Part shown: one piece after another, positions 62,101-64,000 of the stretch
Numbering within the stretch: the stretch's first letter is position 1
Layout: each line of letters opens with the position of its first letter
The notes under the pieces: generated by a model
What the model saw: only the letters and a program-made list of their open reading frames with translations
Told to the model about the DNA's origin: nothing
Database searches by the model: none
Assembly: GCF_910592395.1 (NCBI RefSeq)
Contig: NC_088313.1
Coordinates: 21,220,437-21,284,436 of the forward strand
Length of the DNA stretch: 64,000 nt
Source: Lineus longissimus
Taxonomy: Eukaryota; Nemertea; Pilidiophora; Heteronemertea; Lineidae
Direction: 5' to 3'
Translations under genes and position numbers: made by a program

Positions 62101-63234
62101 GGTGATCCAAGCAAAACAAGAGGTGAACATTTTTGGTCTTATCTATTTTGCTTTGACTTACAGCAGGAAAGGATGAGCCAGTCCTAGGTCTCTATGGAGT
62201 TTAGCATTAGGAGAGAAAAGGAATCTTTTTACAATCAAATTCATTGTTTTCATCAACTTTTGTTAGTCCCAAAAACAGTAATTCTAGGTCACTGAATTTA
62301 AGTGTTCCCCACCTGATAGATTGGATCCAACTGAACGCAGAGATTAAAGATGTTATTGGCACATGGAGAAAACATCGCAAAACAGCCTGTCGTGTGGAAG
62401 AAGTACCACAAGGGACTGGGATGACAGCATGAATTGTACATGACCAGGTAAGGGAATGATTAATACGGTCCACATCTCATGTGGGCACTTACCACGTCTG
62501 CTGCAAGGAGTTTGTTCCTCGTGTCCTCATATTCAATCACAAGATCAGGATTGACTCCTGCATCCGTCAACAACTTCGTCTTCTCGTCCTCGAGTTCGCG
62601 GATACGATCTTTGAGCGCTGCCTCTGTGCTCTGTGACGCCTTCAGTCGCTGGAAAATGGACAACTTTGTTGATTAGAACTGATACCAGGAAGCATAAAGG
62701 CACTACCCTCATCTGCTGGTACCAGGACTCATACCCTCAGCTGCTGGTACCAGGTCACATACCCTCAGCTGCTCAATGGTAGCAACAGCCTCAATGCAAA
62801 CCTATTTCAGTGATGATGATGATATTCCGTCTGCAGGCTGAAGAAGAGAGGGACTTTAAAGTGTATATTCTCACCAGAGGTGAAGTGGGCACCATCCTTC
62901 TTCCCAATGGTGAAGAAGGAGCTATTGGTGCTGGATAGTCAGCAGACGTCACAGGGATGAGTAGCGCCCTGTTGGGTTTTGGTGAGTCATAATACGCTAC
63001 ATCTAGCGTGGGAGCTATGATACTGAGCCGCCGCCTTTCCCAAGGTGACAATGAACTACAAGGCTGACCCGAATCACTCTCATCTACATGTACATCTATC
63101 GGAACTCTGTTAAAGTCATCGAAGGCAGTCGGACCAGTCCCACTGGTGACACTAGCAGGTGACTTCCTAGCAGACGGTGGAGTGTCTATTCGAATCGGTA
63201 TCGATGTCATGCTGTTGGACTGTTCCTGCCCCAT
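14020..63234 (-). CDS. Giant RIM-binding-protein-like gene: long coiled coil + SH3-FN3-SH3 (whole span, spliced)
   Basis: About 33 exons chain from ATG 63234 to stop 14020 with every splice phase agreeing, for a predicted 3,744 residues. The order is disordered N terminus, coiled coil (residues ~121-2,370), acidic linker, second coiled coil, SH3, Pro-rich linker, FN3, SH3 and a short basic tail. The SH3 and FN3 sequences match the RIM-binding-protein family (RIMBP2, TSPOAP1, RIMBP3), which links RIM and calcium channels at synaptic active zones or works at the sperm manchette. Vertebrate members have three SH3 and two to three FN3 domains in about 1,000-1,900 residues. This one has two SH3, one FN3 and a far longer coiled coil. 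Up to four exons look like alternative starts. That all exons belong to one gene is inferred from phase and from the absence of other terminal exons; two or more adjacent genes remain possible. Confidence 0.6.
14202..14357. mobile_element. MITE-like element (copy 2), in the last intron of the RIMBP-like gene
   Basis: The ends form an inverted repeat: GTAATCATCACACCAGG at 14202-14218, against GTTATCATTTAACCAGG read on the minus strand from 14357. The interior shares long stretches with copy 1 at 4226-4387: CCACAACAAA, then CTTTTGTTCGTTGTGCC (TTCATTGTGCC in copy 1), then TTTGGTTTGATTAGG. The outermost bases differ from copy 1, so the element ends are less certain here. Confidence 0.6.
14520..14705. 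repeat. 62-bp tandem repeat, 3 copies
   Basis: Copies start with CCATCAAACAACCAG at 14520, 14582 and 14644. The first differs by AACTAGCTTGG against AACTGGCTTGG. The array lies in the last intron of the RIMBP-like gene, ending about 50 bp from the neighbouring exon's donor. Confidence 0.95.
14753..15187 (-). CDS. RIMBP-like gene, C-terminal SH3 domain (two exons)
   Basis: Exons 15187-15053 and 14836-14753 join in phase 0 to give a complete SH3 domain of about 63 residues. It starts CMAVYDYNPADQSPNSDP, continues ELSFKTGDVIFTYG and DGFYHAK, and ends RGRRGLVPESFIEEMP. The ALYDY-type motif (AVYDY) and the aromatic residues of the peptide groove are intact. The insert SPNSDPINELSF is typical of RIMBP SH3 domains (SPN.D...EL.F), and GLVPSNF-type ends are seen in both. 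In the family these domains bind PxxP-like motifs of RIM and CaV channels. A basic run, KKKKPHGRK, follows. Confidence 0.85.
15424..16670 (-). CDS. RIMBP-like gene, fibronectin type III domain (two exons)
   Basis: Exons 16670-16540 and 15696-15424 (phase 0 join) carry one FN3 domain. The first exon reads GPPEPPSDFHIERI, then VMMEWQPPPIDEF and SNGVQISGYK; the second continues IFVDGVECHRLS and ends the fold near ISIQSYTTLGQASR. The SNGV..SGYKIFVDG stretch is the RIMBP FN3 signature (SNGV.V.GYA.Y.DG in mammals). Only one FN3 is visible, where vertebrate RIMBPs have two or three. The remaining ~45 residues of the second exon are acidic and disordered. Confidence 0.8.
16976..18330 (-). CDS. RIMBP-like gene, linker between SH3 and FN3 (two exons)
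   Basis: Exon 18330-18243 codes a His-rich stretch (HILDMHDHLEHAHIPTHDG). Exon 17212-16976 codes a Pro/Gly-rich linker (GLTQPGGSVPNPVYIPIPSH). Both are flanked by AG and GT, and the phases fit (0 in, 1, then 1 out to the FN3 exon). There is no domain. Because the linker is low in complexity, each exon could be optional; the pair keeps frame only if both are used or if splicing changes around them. Confidence 0.6.
18483..19207 (-). CDS. RIMBP-like gene, first SH3 domain (two exons)
   Basis: Exons 19207-18796 and 18610-18483 join in phase 1. About 100 residues of polar linker lead to the SH3: CFVAIADYDPTNFSRSGHPR, then LELPLKEGDVVQVFG, then SPDEKGYYEAEVKGRTGLVP and NNYLQPMP. The spacing and the ELPL.EGD core match SH3-I of RIMBP. 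The usual ALYDY motif is AIADY here, so the first Tyr of the peptide groove is replaced by Ala, while DY and the GLVP.NY end are kept. The domain is followed by a basic run, KKRKTKK. The motif EKVEHAAP at 19046-19069 has a near copy in the exon at 23456-24145. Confidence 0.82.
19333..22909 (-). CDS. RIMBP-like gene, second coiled-coil block (seven exons)
   Basis: Seven phase-0 exons code about 384 residues: 22909-22751, 22060-21965, 21639-21292, 21031-20855, 20540-20418, 19901-19806 and 19485-19333. All but the last have the heptad-type leucine spacing of coiled coils, for example RELIAKQRQVIELEAEI, AELLNELRKLERAKKER and QQIRKMEREIDELNNKL. RIMBP proteins have a coiled coil before the first SH3, so the position fits. 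The exon at 20540-20418 uses a GTTAGT donor, which is less common. The last exon (DDLIRRLADDLKHSGHGN) leads into the disordered stretch before SH3-1. Confidence 0.75.
22983..23431. repeat. 31-bp minisatellite, ~14 copies, in an intron
   Basis: The unit is CTTCCCCACAGGTGG followed by TAGGGAGGTATTGGGC. Two variants (CACAGGTGG and CACGGGTTG) largely alternate, giving a 62-bp dimer. The array fills most of the intron between the exons ending at 22909 and starting at 23456. One copy near 23387 lacks a base. On the minus strand the array has no stop in any of the three frames, because 31 is not a multiple of 3 and every frame of the unit is open. Confidence 0.95.
23456..24145 (-). CDS. RIMBP-like gene, disordered exon leading into the second coiled coil
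   Basis: This is a 690-bp exon (230 residues) with CAG acceptor at 24146-24148 and GTAAGT donor, phase 0 at both ends. It starts MNMRRTSNMFDFKENVP and is mostly polar and Ser/Pro-rich (RRLAPLQTQERF, RKGSYDTDSGISTMP), turning to coiled coil at its end (EIAQLRNKIDDLETELR). The motif HWEKVEQAAP lies at about 24050-24079. The exon begins with ATG after a good acceptor, so it is internal in this model, but a transcript starting just upstream could also use that ATG. Confidence 0.75.
24922..25404 (-). CDS. RIMBP-like gene, probable alternative first exon (161 residues)
   Basis: The exon runs from ATG 25404 (A at -3, in-frame TAA upstream) to a GTATGT donor, phase 0, so it can splice to the exon starting at 24145. 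It begins MTGIANDNWQLVAKDEQQ, has a Cys/His-rich patch (GCDGFHCCEYQCGQS) and ends SHLYREEAIDTGLF, ADDGEPKL. I do not recognise a domain. The resulting isoform would be about 1,302 residues, close in size to ordinary RIMBP proteins. No AG between the upstream stop and the ATG looks like a good acceptor, which favours a first exon. Confidence 0.5.
26175..28187 (-). CDS. RIMBP-like gene, two linker exons (acidic, disordered)
   Basis: Exon 28187-28103 (DGDVIVAVKKRGADDRPGQT) and exon 26731-26175 join in phase 1 and leave in phase 0. The longer exon codes 186 residues rich in Asp, Glu, Pro and Ser, for example LSKDEALAALAKALDPYDTF, SDDEV and NFSDFFQEPPQEEP, then a basic patch, KRRTEKRRSRPQDD. No fold is recognised. 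The downstream intron falls between HPVAG and MNMRR. The intron between the two exons carries the 21-bp minisatellite at 27597-27915. Confidence 0.65.
27597..27915. repeat. 21-bp minisatellite, ~15 copies
   Basis: The unit is ATAGCTCTGCTGTCAGCCGG plus one base, with variants in CAGCTGGG, TTAGCCGGC and CAGCAGGG. It lies in an intron of the RIMBP-like gene. The period is a multiple of three, but stops occur and no splice context supports coding use. Confidence 0.95.
28188..30016. other. Intron / promoter-proximal DNA, no exon seen
   Basis: AT-rich intronic sequence lies between the alternative exon at 30017-30133 and the exon at 28103-28187. I see no repeat array and no exon with both splice sites and matching phase. 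Confidence 0.4.
30017..30133 (-). CDS. RIMBP-like gene, probable alternative first exon (39 residues)
   Basis: ATG 30133 has G at -3 and G at +4 and an in-frame TGA ten codons or so upstream. The exon reads MGNVNESEAVRDHIGNAE, then LLINGGLSIPKDSTQDVKIQ, and ends with a GTAGGC donor in phase 0. It can splice to the exon at 28187, giving an isoform of about 1,394 residues. Taken as an internal exon, its only acceptor (ATCAG) gives the wrong phase, which supports a first-exon reading. Gly-2 is present, but residue 6 is Glu, so myristoylation is less likely than for the 63234 start. Confidence 0.5.
31761..32135 (-). CDS. RIMBP-like gene, two small exons joining coiled coil to linker
   Basis: Exon 32135-32064 (24 residues, EKAAIEEKYNHVRSELRILQ, coiled coil) and exon 31817-31761 (19 residues, SFDAVGEEGYIMRARVPIE) are each flanked by CAG and a GT donor (GTAAGA, GTATTT) in phase 0. 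They are the first exons shared by the long isoform (from 42526) and the 1,588-residue first exon (from 33382). Being 72 and 57 bp and in phase 0, either could be skipped without a frame change. Confidence 0.6.
32136..33381. other. Intron downstream of the giant exon, no exon seen
   Basis: AT-rich intronic sequence with several short near-repeats rich in CACCA and CCACAC. I found no exon with matching splice sites and no mobile element that I recognise. Confidence 0.4.
33382..38145 (-). CDS. Single 4.76-kb exon: 1,588-residue repeat-rich disordered protein (probable alternative first exon)
   Basis: An open frame of 1,588 codons runs from ATG 38145, with an in-frame TAA two codons upstream and no AG between them, to a GTAGCT donor in phase 0. 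It is therefore a first coding exon that can splice to 32135, for an isoform of about 2,986 residues. The protein is almost wholly disordered and rich in Ser, Pro, Glu and Gln. It holds two copies of a RxPAFVxxxP motif (near residues 228 and 280), two GVQA sites (GVQAVP, SIGVQADLEE, around residues 540-555), a 12-residue SQT/TQT repeat (residues ~639-837) and a 22-residue repeat (residues 1041-1414). I do not recognise a homologue. It could instead be the start of a separate gene, but its donor and phase fit the downstream exons. Confidence 0.8.
33904..35025 (-). repeat. 22-residue (66-bp) coding repeat, 17 copies
   Basis: The protein unit is (R/C)VSKQSSLDVEAGPEASERS plus SP, repeated 17 times without a break in frame. 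The first residue is mostly Arg or Cys, and some units differ by DPQGPEKG or EEEAGPEGT. The nucleotide units are highly alike, so the array has expanded or been homogenised recently. Each unit offers SP and KxxS-type phosphorylation sites (KQSS, RSSP). No structure is expected. Confidence 0.95.
35635..36231 (-). repeat. 12-residue SQT/TQT coding repeat, about 16 copies
   Basis: From residue ~639 of the giant exon the protein repeats a 12-residue unit such as SQTPVRTPKESS, SQTDVRTIMESS, SQTQVKTPKDFG and SQTPIERPMESS. The first units carry TQT (TTQTLV, GTQTPV) and later ones mostly SQT; the last few decay to SQK, SQA or IGT. LC8 dynein light chains bind a core of TQT or close variants, often in arrays with about this spacing. 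The match to LC8 sites is by motif only. Confidence 0.85.
40676..40885. repeat. 42-bp tandem repeat, 5 copies
   Basis: Copies start with AGGAACGGTTTGTACC at 40676 and every 42 bp after. One copy has AGGAACAGTTTG. The period is a multiple of three, so it yields repeated peptides in several frames, but no splice sites flank it. Confidence 0.95.
42056..42427. repeat. 31-bp minisatellite, 12 copies
   Basis: The unit TAATATGCAACAGAATGATG, then CCACAGTACTG, repeats every 31 bp. CCACATTACTG and GGCACATTACTG variants recur in the same order within the array, which suggests multi-unit duplication. It ends about 100 bp from the 42-bp exon at 42526. Confidence 0.95.
42526..42567 (-). CDS. RIMBP-like gene, 42-bp microexon
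   Basis: Between a CAG acceptor (42568-42570) and a GTAACT donor the sequence reads EREYELLCCLEMEK, 14 residues in phase 0, with coiled-coil character. It continues NLLR of the exon ending at 43167 and leads into EKAAIEEK at 32135. It is too short to be found by length alone; phase, splice sites and heptad character support it. Being 42 bp it can be skipped without a frame change. Confidence 0.55.
43167..45253 (-). CDS. RIMBP-like gene, coiled-coil exons (four)
   Basis: Exons 45253-45071, 44813-44073, 43914-43624 and 43238-43167 code 429 residues, all phase 0. The sequence is dense coiled coil with a recurring LE.xE..L phrase, for example SSETKLKKTLYTVEQENL, DLQSTEIAHKQRIRDLEN and LEETEKSLMKAEKTEVNL. 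Exon borders are AG and GTAAGT, GTACGT or similar. There is no Gly or Pro break of note in the 247-residue exon. A ~90-bp AT-rich dispersed repeat lies directly after the donor at 44073. Confidence 0.75.
43978..44070. repeat. Dispersed AT-rich repeat (copy 1 of 2)
   Basis: This shares TTTTCAAAGTCAAAAAT, then GGGACTGATGATGTT, then ATTTTGAGCAGAAAAAAAA and CAAGTGAAAAA with 54935-55045. The copy abuts the donor of the exon ending at 44073, so the element may supply part of the intron's first bases. There are no terminal repeats that I can define. Confidence 0.6.
45458..45544. repeat. 29-bp tandem repeat, 3 copies
   Basis: The unit AAGGTGTGTGGCATGATGG, then TCAAGAGAGC, repeats three times in an intron of the RIMBP-like gene. 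Confidence 0.85.
45604..47127 (-). CDS. RIMBP-like gene, coiled-coil exons (three)
   Basis: Exons 47127-46919, 46381-46047 and 45782-45604 code 241 residues with phases 0 to 2, 2 to 1 and 1 to 0. The agreement of three different phases is strong support for this chain. The text is coiled coil (YKADLHAVQTEQRDARKEY, RIIDLEASEKQLRRTVHDLQ, RIEHLERSERALQRKLEMYE) with one short polar break (SEHRSRSPSTHGPVDRL). Confidence 0.78.
46422..46715. repeat. 49-bp tandem repeat, 6 copies
   Basis: Copies start with TCCTGCTTCAAGTAGGTG at 46422, 46471 and every 49 bp after. They are nearly identical (one ACCACCAGC for ACCACTAGC), so the expansion is young. The array starts about 40 bp from the acceptor of the exon ending at 46381. 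Confidence 0.95.
47807..47992 (-). CDS. RIMBP-like gene, possible alternative first exon
   Basis: An open frame with ATG at 47992 (in-frame TAG upstream) or at 47899 runs to a GTAGGT donor at 47806 in phase 0, and so could splice to the exon at 47127. The longer reading has a hydrophobic stretch, FRLLVGFCAVDLLIASRLLV, which could be a signal anchor. The shorter begins MFFGTKKEGTLPGHLNQDY. Taken as an internal exon, the nearest CAG gives the wrong phase. The isoform would be about 2,113 or 2,144 residues. Evidence is limited to frame, donor and phase. Confidence 0.3.
47993..49359. other. Intron, no exon seen apart from a duplicated 62-bp segment
   Basis: AT-rich intronic DNA lies upstream of the possible alternative exon at 47992. 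It holds the two-copy 62-bp repeat at 48231-48354. I see no other structure. Confidence 0.4.
48231..48354. repeat. 62-bp tandem duplication
   Basis: ATTGAATACTCTCGGTACAG at 48231 recurs at 48293 with one change (CTTGG). The rest of the unit, GTGGTTGAGAGGTAGGGAGG and TGATGGCATCCCAGCCTCA, is the same in both. Confidence 0.95.
49360..52608 (-). CDS. RIMBP-like gene, 3.2-kb coiled-coil exon (1,083 residues)
   Basis: A single exon of 3,249 bp with a TAG acceptor at 52609-52611 and GTAAGA donor, phase 0 at both ends. It codes an almost unbroken coiled coil, very rich in Glu, Leu, Lys and Asp, for example ELEMENTQLHEKVDDLQAQL and RIIQLERNEKELRDELDSDD. The second half has the same LE.SE..L...I..LE phrase as neighbouring exons (SDLECSEKELKDKLNSLKQ). 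Two less regular stretches occur, near APVFEEAITVDFVDGVQSAP and near GAKSESSAKGADRKPEDY. A BLAST-type search would return many myosin-like coiled coils by composition, so homology beyond RIMBP-type context is not claimed. Confidence 0.85.
53116..53314 (-). CDS. RIMBP-like gene, coiled-coil exon
   Basis: This 199-bp exon with a TAG acceptor takes two bases (AG) from the exon ending at 59376 to form Arg, then reads MTPEQLSDPEKTGLEKKI, then IDLQEAEMTLRGRISDLE and TSEKVLKENIQDLLKQLK. It leaves in phase 0. The phase-2 join across a 6-kb intron is consistent on both sides. Confidence 0.75.
53315..59375. other. Six-kb intron of the RIMBP-like gene
   Basis: This is the largest intron of the model. 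It is AT-rich and holds one copy of a dispersed AT-rich repeat (54935-55045). Short open frames on both strands have no codon pattern, splice sites or recognisable product, so I report no gene here. Confidence 0.5.
54935..55045. repeat. Dispersed AT-rich repeat (copy 2 of 2)
   Basis: Matches 43978-44070 over TTTCAAAGTCAAAAA, GGGACTGATGATGTT and ATTTTGAGCAGAAAAAAAA, then CAGTGAAAAAA and GGACTTAG. It continues into a run of AAATTTTC-type repeats to about 55120. Confidence 0.6.
59376..60049 (-). CDS. RIMBP-like gene, coiled-coil exon (224 residues)
   Basis: This 674-bp exon with CAG acceptor at 60050-60052 and GTGAGT donor enters in phase 0 and leaves in phase 2. It reads DQLIEKDSHETELVEKTDQL and continues as coiled coil (RIAELEEQVKKLESEQPL, KKKQEELEKLQKEFKSVDD, AKMAEMQTELEQLKEEP). 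A short hinge is seen at NAPSSDLDLDNQ. The phase-2 end fits the exon starting at 53314. Confidence 0.78.
60906..62648 (-). CDS. RIMBP-like gene, coiled-coil exons 2-4
   Basis: Exons 62648-62493, 61572-61363 and 61043-60906 code 52, 70 and 46 residues, all phase 0, with CAG acceptors and GTAAGT, GTACGA and GTAGGC donors. They begin the long coiled coil: RLKASQSTEAALKDRIRELE, QIGQLEDEVKDLREQDAV, DRFKKEIDDLRNQLRSALEG and AEEWEGMIKELTEKIKELEK. Each could be skipped without a frame change. Confidence 0.75.
62702..62775. repeat. Short tandem repeat, ~28-bp unit, between exons 1 and 2
   Basis: CTGGTACCAGG and ATACCCTCAGCTG recur two to three times in the 226-bp intron between exon 1 and exon 2. Units are imperfect. 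Confidence 0.7.
62875..63234 (-). CDS. RIMBP-like gene, first coding exon of the long isoform
   Basis: ATG 63234 has an in-frame TAG two codons upstream, so it is a true start, not an internal Met. The exon codes 120 residues and ends at a GTGAGA donor in phase 0. The protein starts MGQEQSNSMTSIPIRIDT. Gly-2 with Ser-6 fits the N-myristoylation pattern MGxxxS. The rest is disordered and rich in Ser and Pro (PPSARKSPASVTSGTGP), with a basic Ser site, RRRLS. Exon 2 begins the coiled coil. Confidence 0.7.
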
Positions 63235-64000
63235 TGGCTAGTTTTCTTACAACTCTAGATTACTGAATAATTCCAATGAAAATAACTCTGCAACACCATC
63301 TTCTTAGATGCAATTCTAGCATTTTCAAACAAATTTGGTATCAATCATCCATATCCATTCATTGGTTGCTAACACATGATCCAAAGAGAAACTGTCAACC
63401 TGCTAATCCAACAGTAGCCTCTCAACAGGAACCAAATGAATCACAGCAATTCCAATAGGTGTAACCAAACTCGGCACTAACTTCTACACGCAACCAGTCC
63501 AGCTATTAGATATCTTCTATCTATGCCTCATAGCTTGTCAGCTGCTCCCTCCTCAGAGATGGTGCTCACAGAGGAACCTCGGGGAGAGCACATCCCTCTC
63601 TCCAAATAACTCGATTGAATCAAAGCATCAAAATGTAACCAAGGAGAAGTTTCGTGTCTTCCTTGTGGTGTTACTGTTGGACACCGTTCCAATGTGGACC
63701 AGTTTGCCCACATGAAGGGTGTCCCTGATAGAGAGGTTATACTATAATTGCACTATCAATATCTCAAGCTCTCAGGTATCAAGTAATTGGTGCTGTCTGA
63801 CTTTGGTGGAACAGGTGGCTGAGGTCATGCACCCATCTCAAGTCTGGCCTGGCTATCGCTGGGAACAGAACCATCTGGTGGTAAGGGAGAGAACAATCTG
63901 CTCGATGATCTCATCTAGCACAGGTTCAAATCTTGTTTTCAAGGTTAAACATATCCAGCCTTGCACAGCTGGGTTGATTAGGGTGCACTGACAGACTCAC
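63235..64000. other. Upstream region of the RIMBP-like long isoform
   Basis: This holds the presumed 5' UTR and perhaps a promoter. No TATA box or CpG cluster stands out, and no other gene is seen to the window end. A non-coding first exon further upstream is possible. Confidence 0.35.

Noticed and set aside
1-64000. tRNA, rRNA or retroelement coding genes
   Set aside because: I saw no cloverleaf with A and B boxes, no rRNA core sequence and no reverse-transcriptase or integrase motif on either strand by eye. A dedicated scan would be decisive.

Overview
The window is nuclear DNA of an animal. Genes are split by GT/AG introns, coding exons sit in AT-rich non-coding DNA with many minisatellites, and the recognisable proteins are allantoicase, BORC subunit 7, THO complex subunit 3 and a RIM-binding-protein (RIMBP) type SH3/FN3 protein. 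An allantoicase gene together with a RIMBP-type gene suits an invertebrate bilaterian such as a lophotrochozoan or invertebrate deuterostome. The sequence alone does not fix the phylum.

Layout. Positions 91-1609 (+) hold the last four exons of allantoicase. Positions 3776-4657 (-) hold a complete three-exon BORCS7. Positions 4905-7539 (+) hold a complete five-exon THOC3. BORCS7 and THOC3 are head to head across a 247-bp CpG-rich spacer with an NRF1-like site, a strong inverted repeat and a YY1-like start context. Positions 8358-11127 are a 71-bp minisatellite of about 39 copies that contains a 16-unit (1,136-bp) higher-order repeat present twice. Positions 11128-14019 are the 3' flank of the next gene.

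The rest, 63234 down to 14020 (-), reads as one very large gene. About 33 exons can be chained with compatible splice phases from an ATG at 63234 to a stop at 14020, giving a predicted protein of about 3,744 residues. It has a short disordered N terminus with an N-myristoylation-type start (MGQEQS), then more than 2,000 residues of coiled coil (including one 1,083-residue exon), then acidic linkers, a second coiled coil, and a C-terminal SH3-FN3-SH3 module of RIMBP type. Up to four further exons begin with their own ATG behind an in-frame stop and end in phase 0, so they look like alternative first exons: 47992 or 47899, 38145, 30133 and 25404. The one at 38145 is a single 4,764-bp exon coding 1,588 mostly disordered residues. 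It carries about sixteen 12-residue SQT/TQT repeats, which resemble dynein light chain LC8 sites, and seventeen 22-residue Ser-rich repeats.

Together the locus would give one SH3-FN3-SH3 module several interchangeable N termini: membrane-tethered long coiled coil, LC8-type repeat scaffold, or short forms. Exon joins are inferred from splice sites and phase only; transcript data would be needed to confirm that this is one gene rather than several adjacent ones.
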